Origin: Alteromonas indica
GTDB lineage: Bacteria > Pseudomonadota > Gammaproteobacteria > Enterobacterales > Alteromonadaceae
DNA: 64,000 nt
Assembly: GCA_003056425.1 (NCBI GenBank)
Contig: PYVY01000008.1
Location: 124,001 to 188,000, forward strand
Direction of reading: 5' to 3'
In this document: positions 19,129 to 27,648 of the stretch, piece after piece
Layout of the letters: the number at the start of each line of letters is the position of its first letter
How positions within the stretch are numbered: position 1 is the stretch's first letter
Program-made: the position numbers and the translations under genes
Notes under the pieces: generated by a model
The model's database searches: none
The model's input: the letters and a program-made list of their open reading frames with translations, nothing else
Told to the model about the DNA's origin: nothing

Positions 19129-19632
19129 ATGAGCAAGCTAACGTTAACGAAGTATTACCTCCTTTTTATGGAGACAGCCCAAACCAGCGTGGCGAAATCA
19201 GCCTTGTACATGTCTTTGCTTACCCTGATACTCTGTTCAGGCGCATTAGCTATAATCAATACTTTTCATGACTTTCAGCATGGGCAAGTATGGATGGAAG
19301 CGCCCCCTGCAATTGTGCTTTTCGTTCTTCTTGTCATTCTTGCACCTACCCTTGAAACAGCGCTGCTCGCGACATTTGTGATAATTTTTCAGAAGATACG
19401 TGTAGAGAACACAATCATTGCGAGCCTATTCGCTTTAGTTATGGCCTACTTTCATTCCGAAGACCCGGTGCGGGGGATCATTGTGACCATACCTTTTTTC
19501 CTATGGACTTATTTTTACGCAAGTACCCGTAAAAAACTTACCGACAGGGCGTGGAAAATAATTTTCTTTGCTCATGTCTTTCATAATGCAGCGATAGTGA
19601 TGATTGTCACCGCCGAGCCCGCTTTTACATAA
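19129..19632 (+). CDS. CPBP-like small membrane protein (possible immunity or processing)
   Basis: A 167-residue protein with four or five predicted membrane segments. Its motifs follow the order of the CPBP (Abi/CAAX-protease-like) family. APTLETALL is the place of the EExxxR motif, with Glu-Thr instead of Glu-Glu. AYFHSED has the F-x(n)-H pattern, and HVFHNAAIV the H-x(3)-N pattern. The weakened first motif leaves catalytic activity uncertain. Immediately downstream of the GG-like peptide, it could protect the producer or process the peptide. A start at 19129 with the weak upstream purine run CCAGGGCGG is used. Confidence 0.55.
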   Translation: MSKLTLTKYYLLFMETAQTSVAKSALYMSLLTLILCSGALAIINTFHDFQHGQVWMEAPPAIVLFVLLVILAPTLETALLATFVIIFQKIRVENTIIASLFALVMAYFHSEDPVRGIIVTIPFFLWTYFYASTRKKLTDRAWKIIFFAHVFHNAAIVMIVTAEPAFT

Positions 19633-20205
19633 TAATCATCTTAAAAGCCAACAATGAACTTGCGAGCTTCCCCTGGAAAGTTATCTTTTTCATAAGCGAA
19701 GCCTACTCTAACTGGATGAATGCCAAACTGCTCTTCCTCTGAATTCCTAGTCGCCCAGCTTGCCGTTTTATATCGGATTTAAAACTTGTCAGGGGGTTGA
19801 TGGCCTAAATGGCGGAGCAGTCGAAATCGATTGTAAAATACTTCTATATTATCAAACGAGTTTGCTCTCGCTTCATCCCAAGTCCTGTAAATCTTTTCAT
19901 TTCACTCGTTCTGTTTTAAGTGACTGCCCAAGACCAAAGTCCAGTCGCGCATTTAACAGCAAAGCCATCCAATATATATAAGAAAGTCACCCGTTATATC
20001 TGCAATAAATTTCATTGCTCCATAATGAAATTCTTGATCTTATTTAATGTATTACATTGGTTATTTTACCAGTAAACGGTATAACGGCTGTTCATTAGAG
20101 CAGGGGAAGTGACTATCCTTGTTATATTATTAAGAAGCGAGAAGGAGCTTCGCTATTCAATAGCAATATAGTCTGCAATTTACGCATCAACCTGGTTAGT
20201 GTGCT
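19633..20205. other. intergenic stretch with one copy of a dispersed repeat
   Basis: No convincing gene in about 570 bp. The right half (from 19918) is an imperfect copy of the sequence at 26124-26320. Confidence 0.45.
19918..20121 (+). repeat. dispersed repeat, copy 1
   Basis: It begins AAGTGACTGCCCAAGACCAA and shares a long block ATAAGAAAGTCAC..GTTATATCTGCAAT with copy 2 at 26124-26320, which lacks a short stretch present here. It ends in AAGTGACTATCC, close to the GTGACTGTCCTATT motif at 38321 and the GTGGCTGTCCTATTCG motifs in copy 2. It is probably a decayed small mobile element or the downstream debris of one. Confidence 0.5.
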
Positions 20206-20439
20206 TCATTTTGTTATTTCTTTCTTTTTCCCGCTAATATCCACCAGCAGCCGCCCAACCGAACCTAGTAGCATAAAAAAAGCCCCGAATATAAAAAACC
20301 ATACGCCCAGAGTTTTGTACATTTCAAAATGAGGCAAAAATAAAATGCTGCCGACAAAAAAAGCAATATTTCCCAGCAGGCCTAAGGATAAATGAATCCA
20401 ACCATAGTCGTTCACGATTACCTTGATTAATTTGAGCAC
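20206..20439 (-). CDS. YrhK-like small membrane protein
   Basis: A 77-residue protein with two hydrophobic segments (GWIHLSLGLLGNIAFFVGSI and VWFFIFGAFFMLLGSVGRLL), matching the two-helix YrhK-like domain in length and layout. Its function is unknown. Translation probably starts at GTG 20439, with AAGGAG nine bases upstream on the minus strand. It stands alone between intergenic stretches. Confidence 0.7.
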   Translation of the reverse strand: MLKLIKVIVNDYGWIHLSLGLLGNIAFFVGSILFLPHFEMYKTLGVWFFIFGAFFMLLGSVGRLLVDISGKKKEITK

Positions 20440-20822
20440 CGGGGACTCCTTATTTGATGGATTGGGGAGAAATAGTTGTTGCTGAAGATTAGCTACATTT
20501 ATTTGTCAGGACCCGTAGAGTGTACTCACTTATACTTGAGTTGGACCAAATTTGACGATTCTCGCTTCGTTGTAGACGGGAAGACAGTTCCGCTTTGAAC
20601 GAATTGCAGATCTCTAAAGTAATCATCCCCCCTTTCGCTTAAACGGCGTCAGACGAAAGGGCCCGCTCCTCGATTAACTTAGTATTAATATTTATCACTG
20701 ACCTGTCTTAATCGCTTCTGAATCCCATAATCTAAGATAATCTGTGGCATCTCGAAACCTACAGAGTAAGTTTTTACATAGGATTCTAAGCGCCGAACTT
20801 TAGGCGCTCCGGGCCTCATTGT
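20440..20822. other. intergenic stretch
   Basis: About 380 bp. It contains an inverted repeat CCCTTTCG (20630-20637) / CGAAAGGG (20654-20661), without a T-run, and otherwise nothing I recognise. Confidence 0.4.
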
Positions 20823-21317
20823 TTAGTCAATGAGTTTGGTAAAAGACAATACACCCAGCGACCAGTTTTGCTGCTTATTTATGTAGACTTCAGTTACCAT
20901 AAAGTTGTTAGAGACTTCTCTTCCGCCCACCACGGCAAGCAAGGTGACGCGGTTTAACACAATGGCGGTGCCATCGATAACCTGAACAGATACTTCGTGA
21001 ATATCGGCTTTTTTATAGTGAATACCACCTGATTCTATTACGTCCAGTTCACGTTGCTTGCCCCAGGTTCCTCCCATATGGACGAACCTCGACTTTTCAT
21101 CAAATAGCTTATTCAGCTTTTCCACATCTTTATTGGCCATCCATTGCCACTTTTGCTTCGATATTGTCAGGAGTTCTGACTCCTTTGCTTCCTGAGTTAG
21201 TGATGCTTCAACAGCAACATTATTTTGATTTTTGGAGGTCGTGATGGTTTTCCCCATTGCCGTTGCTGATTGCAAAACGAGCAATGACAAGATCAGGGTA
21301 TTTCGAATAATTTTCAT
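20823..21317 (-). CDS. exported NTF2-like (SnoaL/DUF4440-type) protein
   Basis: A 164-residue protein with a signal peptide (MKIIRNTLILSLLVLQSATA) and a single NTF2-fold domain (about 48-160). Features of the DUF4440-like group are KQKWQWMANKDVEKLNKLFD, FVHMGGTWGK and the final strand WSLGVLSFTKL. The fold is a small-ligand pocket seen in isomerases, hydratases and non-enzymes, so no reaction is assigned. It is the last gene of a four-gene minus-strand operon, 39 bp after the CMD-cupin gene. Confidence 0.75.
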   Translation of the reverse strand: MKIIRNTLILSLLVLQSATAMGKTITTSKNQNNVAVEASLTQEAKESELLTISKQKWQWMANKDVEKLNKLFDEKSRFVHMGGTWGKQRELDVIESGGIHYKKADIHEVSVQVIDGTAIVLNRVTLLAVVGGREVSNNFMVTEVYINKQQNWSLGVLSFTKLID

Positions 21318-21356
21318 AAGTTTTCCTTAGTAGCGAAATAATTGGGCTCTTCACGA

Positions 21357-22496
21357 CTAATCATCGCTGACCAGTTCCATCCAGGTAACCGTTTCGCCAT
21401 TATCCGGCGTGGAAATCGCAATATGTGACATGGGGGAGTCAGGCGCCGCACCGTGCCAGTGTCTGACATTGGGTGGAATTGTGATGACGTTTCCTGGCAA
21501 CATGCTTTGTACTTCGTTACCGTCACTTTGCACCACGCCTTCACCTGAAATTATGATGAGCGTTTGTCCTTTTGGATGAGTATGCCAGGCAGTTTTGGCA
21601 CCAGGTTCAAACTCTACCATTGCCCCGCGATAATGAGACGAGACTGGAGAGGAAAAGCGCGAGGTGACTTTTGCTGTGCCGCTAAATTTATCCGCAGCGC
21701 CTACGGTCACTGAGTCGTCTTTACTCACCTCTACTGCGCCCACCTCGGCGTTTTCTAAAACGATATCTGCAGTTTCCTTTAGCATGGATTGAGCGCGGAT
21801 AGCACTGTCCTGACCTACCGTTTCGTTAAGTACACGGATAAACTGGCGAAGTTGCGCCGCAGAATAACCGACACCTAATGACAGCTTCATATGCGAAGCG
21901 AGCTGAGCCTCGGCGCCAGGCATCGCAGAGAGCATACTGATGGTGACGAGTTCGCGGTCTTTCACACTCAGTACGTCGCGATAAAAAATATCAGCAAATA
22001 AGTGCTCTACCAGGAATTTATCAATAGCCGGAACAAATGCGGCGTAACCTGTCTTACGGTTCGATATATCGCTACCCACCAGCTCGTTGCGGACCTTATG
22101 TCCATACGCATTCGCATTGTAATCATCAGGTAAGGGAGTGGCCTCATCACCAGCATTATCCTTGATCCCACGTGCTTTGCGGCTTTCTGTGACTTTTATA
22201 AAGGTATTAATACCATTTAAGGCACGAGGAAACCCTGCATAGGCGTAGGAGTGAATGAAGATTTCTTTTACCTCGTTAACCGTTAATCCCTTTTCCAGTC
22301 CATCGTTCAGCGCACCCTCCAACTCTTGTGTATTTCCTGATGCAGTGAGCGCAGCGATGGGGATAATGGCTTGTTGCCTGTCTGTAAGCTGGTCCTCCGA
22401 CGCCTGGGTTTTAACCGACATGATTGCCATAAAGCAAAGGCAGGCTACCTTTGCCGCTGATGAAATGGTAGTGCTTATCGTAGGTGTATCATTCAT
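21357..22496 (-). CDS. carboxymuconolactone decarboxylase-like/cupin fusion protein, exported
   Basis: A 379-residue protein with a signal peptide (about 1-32), two AhpD/CMD-like helical domains (about 35-115 and 150-240) and a C-terminal cupin (about 275-370). The CMD domains show the helical signature (EIFIHSYAYAGFPRALNG) but no CxxC redox pair, so peroxidase-like activity is unlikely. The cupin has metal ligands in AWHTHPKGQ and the later RHWHGA. Such CMD-cupin fusions are commonly clustered with alpha/beta hydrolases and an AraC regulator, as here, but their substrate is not known. Confidence 0.83.
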   Translation of the reverse strand: MNDTPTISTTISSAAKVACLCFMAIMSVKTQASEDQLTDRQQAIIPIAALTASGNTQELEGALNDGLEKGLTVNEVKEIFIHSYAYAGFPRALNGINTFIKVTESRKARGIKDNAGDEATPLPDDYNANAYGHKVRNELVGSDISNRKTGYAAFVPAIDKFLVEHLFADIFYRDVLSVKDRELVTISMLSAMPGAEAQLASHMKLSLGVGYSAAQLRQFIRVLNETVGQDSAIRAQSMLKETADIVLENAEVGAVEVSKDDSVTVGAADKFSGTAKVTSRFSSPVSSHYRGAMVEFEPGAKTAWHTHPKGQTLIIISGEGVVQSDGNEVQSMLPGNVITIPPNVRHWHGAAPDSPMSHIAISTPDNGETVTWMELVSDD

Positions 22497-22535
22497 TGTG
22501 TAAGCCTCTTTATTGTCTTTGAGTTGAGGGACCTA

Positions 22536-23624
22536 TCAGTCTAAGCCCTTCTCTTTCAGCCAATCGGACATGAGTTCAGCTATTTCAAGATTATTCAAAT
22601 CGGAGAATGGGAAGTGGGTGTTGCCATAAATGCCGATGTCAGGCAAATGGACTACCGTTGCATCACCACCATAGCGATTGATGGTATCCGCCCATTCCTG
22701 CGCCATTGCCAGTCGCACACGCCAACCGTCCGCCCCTGGATAATCACTGGGCTGTTCAGGAATGTTATCGCCGTAATAAATAATAATGGGGATCTGGGTA
22801 AGCTTCTGAAATTCGGACAGAGGCACTTCCAGCGCGCTTAACTCACCAGCAGAGCTCTGTTTAGGAGCGGGCGCTTCACCTTCAGGGAAAACAAAGTTAC
22901 TACCCGGTTCGTAAGACACAATGGCTTTTATATTCGGGTTTTGCATGCCCGCTTCCCATCCCATTCCACCGCTGTGAGAATGGGTCACCAAAACACCCTC
23001 ACCGATTCTATCAAAAAGTGCATCTACGGCATCCACGTTGACGTTGATATCTATTGGGCCAATATCGGGGGTCATTTGGCGAAAATACTGGTCCAATGAT
23101 GCTGTATCAGTCGGAAACTGCACATTGGGAAAATAGTCCGGCCACATTCCCACGCGAAAAACATTAAACCATTTCTGTTCGTCAGGTACGGGAGCATACG
23201 TACCTGGCTGTGTACCTTTCCCTGCATTGCCGCGTCGGGGCTGATCAATCAGATAAACACCATAGCCTTTACGCAAAAAGATATTTTGATAGCCTTCACG
23301 GCCATCAGGTGTAGATTCCCAGGTTTTGGAGAATTGACCGAATCCGTGCCACATCACCAACGGATATTGTCTTTGGTTTACGGGAATTTGATAGAACACA
23401 GAGGCATGGTCGCCATGTAGCGTTTGCCCCGCAGCAGTCAGTGCTACCGGATCAAACTCACCCTCATTTCTAATCACTGCGCCACCAACAGCGAAGCTGC
23501 CTTGTTCAGCTATCATTAGTGGCGAGGCGTTTTGGCCTGTGGAGGTAGATGTGCAGGCACTAACAAAAAGCGTCATGAGCACAAGCAGCAAGGTTACGCT
23601 CTTGGTTTTGATTCGATTAGTCAT
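22536..23624 (-). CDS. alpha/beta hydrolase lipoprotein
   Basis: A 362-residue predicted lipoprotein, with lipobox VSAC at Cys24 after a hydrophobic segment. The mature protein has an alpha/beta-hydrolase fold: the HGFGQ oxyanion region near residue 95, nucleophile elbow THSHSGGMG with Ser near 215, and a late His in GNTHFPF. It resembles esterases annotated only as alpha/beta hydrolases. It lies 12 bp after another hydrolase and 39 bp before the CMD-cupin gene in the same operon, suggesting that all four act on one extracytoplasmic substrate. Confidence 0.82.
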   Translation of the reverse strand: MTNRIKTKSVTLLLVLMTLFVSACTSTSTGQNASPLMIAEQGSFAVGGAVIRNEGEFDPVALTAAGQTLHGDHASVFYQIPVNQRQYPLVMWHGFGQFSKTWESTPDGREGYQNIFLRKGYGVYLIDQPRRGNAGKGTQPGTYAPVPDEQKWFNVFRVGMWPDYFPNVQFPTDTASLDQYFRQMTPDIGPIDINVNVDAVDALFDRIGEGVLVTHSHSGGMGWEAGMQNPNIKAIVSYEPGSNFVFPEGEAPAPKQSSAGELSALEVPLSEFQKLTQIPIIIYYGDNIPEQPSDYPGADGWRVRLAMAQEWADTINRYGGDATVVHLPDIGIYGNTHFPFSDLNNLEIAELMSDWLKEKGLD

Positions 23625-23636
23625 CTTGCTATGTCC

Positions 23637-24692
23637 TTATTTTAGCGTGTCAGTAAAGAAGTCGGTAAACTGAACCATTGCCTGTTCAACATAGTCCGGT
23701 TTCCAGTAAGTTTCGATGTGAGTTGCCCCTTCGATCAGGTACATACGTTTTGAATTGGTAGCCGTTGCCAGTTCATAGGCGTTTTTTGTCATATACAGCG
23801 AATCTGCTTTGCTGCCTGCCACCATAAGTAGAGGCTGATTGATCAAGTCCATATTGGTGGCAGCGTCAAAATTCATCAGTGAAAGTAAACTGCTTTCGGT
23901 ATAGCGAAAGGTAGAGTTAGGGTGAGCGTGTGTCTTGCCATAATATTCAAAACCCTGCCGATATAATTCAAAAGGCAAAGCCGCAATTTGTGCATCGGTT
24001 AATTCGGCATCGCCTACATAAGTGACTTCACCTGTTAGGGCTTCTTTTTGGCGCGCCTTAGAAGCCGAAAGAAGTCTTTGCTGAATGGTATCAAGCGCTG
24101 AGTCCATATAGCCATTACGTCTGACTCGCCCACTGTTGAACATGCTTAAAGTCGCAACAGACTTAAAACGCTTATCTGTTTGCGCGGCCTTAAGGGCATA
24201 TCCGCCACCACCACATATGCCCAGCAAGCCGATACTATTCGCATCAACTCCATCAAAGGTGGAAATGAAATCAGTCATGCCATGGATGTCTTGGATTCGA
24301 TTAGCCGGCTTGTCAACATTACGAGGTTTACCGCCGCTGGCCCCCTGGTAAGCAGCATCAGCAACAATGGTGATATAGCCGCGTTCAGCTAAACGCTGAG
24401 CGTAGAGGCCCGCGACCTGCTCTTTCACCCCGCCGTTGGGATGCGCCACAACAATGGCGGGATACGTCTTTGATGGATTGTAATCGGGCGGTGAGTACAC
24501 ATTGGCAGCGATATTGACGTCTGCTATGACGTATCTAACGGGCTGAATATTTACCTGACCGGCTAGATTTTCGGTCACCGCCCCCTCGTAAGTCAACGTG
24601 AACGGGTTCTGCTTGTAATCAGCGGCAAACAGTTCCCCTGGCAGGAAACTGGCTGTAATTAGAAATGCTGCTGTTTTCATAAGTGTAGCCAT
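23637..24692 (-). CDS. dienelactone-hydrolase-like alpha/beta hydrolase, exported
   Basis: The start at 24692 (MATLMKTAAFLITASFLPG) gives a signal peptide and has AGGAAAG upstream; the longer frame from 24725 is less likely. The mature protein of about 330 residues has an alpha/beta-hydrolase fold with the elbow GICGGGGYAL. Its nucleophile position (near 162) is Cys rather than Ser, as in dienelactone hydrolases. The late catalytic His is in EGATHIETYW. It is the first gene of the operon divergent from the AraC regulator at 24910, which is the likely controller. Confidence 0.82.
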   Translation of the reverse strand: MATLMKTAAFLITASFLPGELFAADYKQNPFTLTYEGAVTENLAGQVNIQPVRYVIADVNIAANVYSPPDYNPSKTYPAIVVAHPNGGVKEQVAGLYAQRLAERGYITIVADAAYQGASGGKPRNVDKPANRIQDIHGMTDFISTFDGVDANSIGLLGICGGGGYALKAAQTDKRFKSVATLSMFNSGRVRRNGYMDSALDTIQQRLLSASKARQKEALTGEVTYVGDAELTDAQIAALPFELYRQGFEYYGKTHAHPNSTFRYTESSLLSLMNFDAATNMDLINQPLLMVAGSKADSLYMTKNAYELATATNSKRMYLIEGATHIETYWKPDYVEQAMVQFTDFFTDTLK

Positions 24693-24909
24693 TAATCCAC
24701 TTTCCTGTATGTCGGTGTGCACCATATGAATAAGCGCAGCACAAATGAATGTTGTAGGCTGTTAGCATAGAGGGGAGATGAAAAAGGTAGTATCTAATTT
24801 CTGTCCGTTATTTGCCTATATCTCTGAGTGGCGGGTGATTCGATTTATCACGAGGATCGTCGGGGCTATACTCAAGCTCGAAACAGTAAACATAAAAAGG
24901 TAATTTGCG

Positions 24910-25830
24910 ATGGGAGCAAAACCAGAACTGGCGAACAAAATGACTCGGTTGGCATCGAACATTCTAAGGTGGACTGAGCAAGAAGCATATTATCCGACCA
25001 CGGTGCCAGGACTTACGGTATTTAAGAAAACCGATACATCAAAGCCTGCCGCCGGATTTTATGAACCCAGCGTGTGCCTTATTGCCCAAGGGGCAAAACG
25101 TGTTCAATTAGGTGATGAAAGCTACATCTACGATACGGAGCACTATCTTTTTTCAGGTGTGCTTTTACCTGTTGTCACTCAGGTCACCGATGCCAGTATT
25201 GAAAAGCCGTATTTGGGACTAAAACTGACATTCGATTATCAGGAAATCACTCAGCTAATGACTGACAGTCAGGTACCGCCACCTAAAGAACGGAGTTCAG
25301 GTCGGGGGATGGCTACAGGCACTCTGACCGCCCCCCTAATAGATGCATTCCAAAGGCTTGTTGATCTCATTGATGAAGAGCAGCACATACCGACTTTAGC
25401 TCCAATAATAAGAAGAGAAATTTTTTACCGTTTACTTATTGCAGAGCAAGGCGAAACACTGCGCCAGCTAGCTGCGATGGGAACGCAGACTCACCAGGTT
25501 GCCAAGGCTATTTCCTGGCTTAAATCTAATTTTTCAAAAAAGGTTCGTGTCGAAAAGCTAGCTGAGATAGCCAGTATGGGCGTGTCAACTTTTCACCATC
25601 ACTTTCGAAATATGACGGCTATGAGTCCGCTGCAATATGTAAAGCAATTAAGACTCCAGGAAGCGAGAAAACTGATGTTAACGGAACATCTGGATGCTGC
25701 CTCCGCCGCATTTCAAGTAGGTTATGAAAGCCCGTCTCAGTTTAGTCGCGAATACGGTCGGTTTTATGGCTGCTCGCCAGCAAAGGATGTGAACGAAATT
25801 AGATTGAAATTGGCAGGTTCTAAGGCTTAA
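24910..25830 (+). CDS. AraC-family transcriptional regulator
   Basis: A 306-residue regulator with an N-terminal AraC_N-type ligand domain (about 25-180, with EPSVCLIAQGAKRV and HYLFSGVLLPV) and two C-terminal HTH motifs (about 210-300: VEKLAEIASMGVSTFHHHF and SAAFQVGYESPSQFSREYGR). It resembles the YqhC group, which respond to aldehydes or alcohols in known members. It is divergently transcribed from the hydrolase/CMD-cupin operon over a 217-bp gap, so it is the obvious local regulator. ATG 24910 has only the weak purines AAAAAGG upstream. Confidence 0.88.
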   Translation: MGAKPELANKMTRLASNILRWTEQEAYYPTTVPGLTVFKKTDTSKPAAGFYEPSVCLIAQGAKRVQLGDESYIYDTEHYLFSGVLLPVVTQVTDASIEKPYLGLKLTFDYQEITQLMTDSQVPPPKERSSGRGMATGTLTAPLIDAFQRLVDLIDEEQHIPTLAPIIRREIFYRLLIAEQGETLRQLAAMGTQTHQVAKAISWLKSNFSKKVRVEKLAEIASMGVSTFHHHFRNMTAMSPLQYVKQLRLQEARKLMLTEHLDAASAAFQVGYESPSQFSREYGRFYGCSPAKDVNEIRLKLAGSKA

Positions 25831-26635
25831 GAACGTTTAAATAATAAAATCCAAAGTAGCAATAAAGGGTTTTCTAAAGCACCTTTTAAATATAGAGCGG
25901 AAGCGTTGGCGGTTAATAAACCGGTACCGGTCAATATCGTGGTCCGGTTGAGGGGAACGCTCGGCGCGCGATCGCCAGTTGCTGTTGATACTTCGGTCAA
26001 AATACTGACTGTATACCTCACTCCTACAGGTAATACGACAGTTGTTGCTGACAAATAAATAGAGAGAAATAAATAGGACAATCACTTAGTGATAACAAAT
26101 ACAGCTGTGATTCAAAGTAAAGAAAGTGACTGCCCAAGACCAAAGCCCATTGTCCGATATACATAAGAAAGTCACTCGTTATATCTGCAATGAGTTTCTA
26201 TGCTCCATGACGAAGTTATTGACTTGTTTGAGGTACTGCACTGGTTATTTTCAGCGGGGGATGTGCCTGTCCTATTCGTTGCTCTGTTTGTTGCTGAGGA
26301 AGTGGCTGTCCTATTCGCTGCTACACCGACAAAGCCTAGCAGTCTGAAATAATCAAGGGGGCGCGGGAATACCACATGAGCACATAACTCCCCCATCCGG
26401 AAAAAATAGTGTCATCTCATAGCTACTTGCTGAGGCGCGGTTTTCTCGTCACCTAACCATAAGTGATGCACTAATTATCTGAATTCAGGCCTGAGCCCAA
26501 ATTTTTCTGTTACTAAGGGCAGGTGAAATATATCTTCAAGGCATATTAATGTAACCCTGATGGCTACAGTAAAGTGTTTCATCCTCGAGCAAAGTTTTAT
26601 ATTTTTTGTTTTTCAAATTATTAAAGGATATTTAT
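25831..26635. other. about 800 bp with a decayed frame and two repeat families
   Basis: A plus-strand frame without a start (25848-26058, ending VYLTPTGNTTVVADK) may be the 3' remnant of a lost gene. It is followed by the dispersed repeat copy at 26124-26320, then by a segment at about 26413-26487 that resembles 42640-42756. The last 100 bp, AT-rich, lead into the GG-leader peptide gene. Confidence 0.4.
26124..26320 (+). repeat. dispersed repeat, copy 2
   Basis: An imperfect copy of 19918-20121. It shares AAGTGACTGCCCAAGACCAA at the start and then a block around AAGAAAGTCACTCGTTATAT. Its end has two GTG[C/G]CTGTCCTATTCG units (near 26269 and 26302). Confidence 0.5.
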
Positions 26636-26899
26636 ATGTTTAAGGAAAAAAGCGAACAGCGTGGTTTAACCAACAATAGAAAAAATAGCAATTCATTCAA
26701 GATCCTGGATGATGATGAGGTTGCAGCAGTTAGCGGTGGCATTAGTCAATCAACTCAAATTGCCTCGCAAATGGCATTCGTCGGTAGTGGAATAGGGCTG
26801 TATGCGGCTGGCGTCGCGCTAGCCCCTTTTGGTGCGGCGCTTTTTATAGGCACTAGTCTTGCCCTCACAGGCTCATACTTGTATCACAACTGGCCATAA
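26636..26899 (+). CDS. bacteriocin-like peptide with GG leader
   Basis: An 87-residue precursor. The leader region FKILDDDEVAAVSGG (about 22-36) matches double-glycine leaders (hydrophobic, acidic, V-S-G-G) cut by C39 peptidase-ABC transporters. The 51-residue core after GG is small-residue-rich and hydrophobic with GxxxG-like steps (VGSGIGLYAAGVALAPFGAA), typical of pore-forming class II bacteriocins or microcins. ATG 26636 has AAAGGA upstream; the earlier in-frame ATG at 26606 lacks one. A perfect 10-bp hairpin and a 47-residue membrane protein follow, which would fit a peptide/immunity pair. No exporter is in the window. Confidence 0.68.
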   Translation: MFKEKSEQRGLTNNRKNSNSFKILDDDEVAAVSGGISQSTQIASQMAFVGSGIGLYAAGVALAPFGAALFIGTSLALTGSYLYHNWP

Positions 26900-26923
26900 T
26901 TATTCATCAGCGCTCATGCTAGT

Positions 26924-26947
26924 TACCCGCTTCTGACGAAGCGGGTA
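26924..26947 (+). promoter_or_regulatory. intercistronic hairpin
   Basis: TACCCGCTTC (26924-26933) pairs perfectly with GAAGCGGGTA (26938-26947) around TGAC. No T-run follows; the RBS of the next small gene lies just after it. It may stabilise the peptide mRNA or attenuate the downstream gene. Confidence 0.55.
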
Positions 26948-26966
26948 CATAAAAAAGGAGTCAACA

Positions 26967-27110
26967 GTGATTTTTAAGAATGGTCTTCCGTGCGTTGATT
27001 TTTCGAATCGAGATATAAAGCGCGCTTTTGTATCTGGGTTAATGATTGGCGTATCTGGTGTTTTTATTCTGCTAGGTATAAAAGAGATGATAGTTTTGAT
27101 ACTTAGCTAA
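26967..27110 (+). CDS. 47-residue membrane protein, possible immunity protein
   Basis: Translation from GTG 26967 gives MIFKNGLPCVDFSNRDIKRA followed by one long hydrophobic helix (FVSGLMIGVSGVFILLGIKE) and a short hydrophobic tail. AAAAAAGGAG ends seven bases before the start, one of the best SD sequences of the region, which supports a real gene despite its small size. It lies 67 bp after the GG-leader peptide. Single-helix proteins next to bacteriocin genes are often immunity proteins; that role here is inference. Confidence 0.5.
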   Translation: MIFKNGLPCVDFSNRDIKRAFVSGLMIGVSGVFILLGIKEMIVLILS

Positions 27111-27364
27111 AAACCTGTGTCAGGTTTACGAAAATTGCTAGTTTTGCTAAAAAATTGTCAACAGCAGAGTACCTGCAAAACATCAATCAGGCGGTGGATT
27201 TTAGAGGAGAAAGTTCCCTTTTAGTGCCAAGCCGTGTGAATGATTTTGGTGAAGTGGATAGCAAGAAACCGTGTAGGTTTACGCTAGTAATAATTGATAT
27301 TTTTCTTGCAGCTGCGCCGTTCACTTTGCAAGGTTGACGGTGGTATTAAATTCCGTTTCGATTT

Positions 27365-27470
27365 CAGACACAAAAAAACCGACTCACGTCGGTTTATTGT
27401 GTCTCTTTTCAAGTCGACAGAAAAGAGTGATACCAGTAGGCGGTCTTTAGTTTGGTCGCCACGCGGCGGG
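27365..27470 (-). repeat. tRNA-Leu att copy A, degenerate
   Basis: It begins CAGACACAAAAAAACCGACT and continues through the terminator stem and a changed TTTTC..GAAAAG stem into ATACCAGTAGGCGG, resembling the 3' end of the tRNA-Leu gene. The part after about 27440 diverges. It stands directly before copy B and is probably an old junction. Confidence 0.6.
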
Positions 27471-27514
27471 CCCCCACTGGGACGTTACGCCTGGGTGTGG
27501 CAAGCTCTGAACTC

Positions 27515-27648
27515 CAGACACAAAAAAACCGACTTACGTCGGTTTATTGTTATCTCTTTCATTGGTAAGAAAAGAGATGGTACCAGTGGGCGGACTTTGG
27601 CTGGGCCGACACTCGGACGCCACGCCCGTAAAGGCAACGGATTTTGAA
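27515..27648 (-). repeat. tRNA-Leu att copy B (left end of island I)
   Basis: From CAGACACAAAAAAACCGACT to AACGGATTTTGAA it matches the tRNA-Leu terminator and tRNA 3' half at 55854-55972, with an insertion of about 22 bp (TGGGCCGACACTCGG) in the T-arm region. Identity stops at the anticodon loop. CTTTGCA lies 57 bp further in. Confidence 0.8.

Noticed and set aside
20630..20661. CCCTTTCG/CGAAAGGG inverted repeat as a terminator
   Set aside because: No T-run and about 190 bp from the nearest gene ends; left as an unassigned dyad.
25848..26058. 70-codon plus-strand frame ending VYLTPTGNTTVVADK
   Set aside because: Coding-like composition but no start codon or RBS and no recognised family; kept only as possible gene debris in the intergenic note.
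27294..27647. 117-codon open frame
   Set aside because: It runs through two tRNA-derived att copies; the apparent repeats in the protein are repeats of tRNA and terminator DNA.
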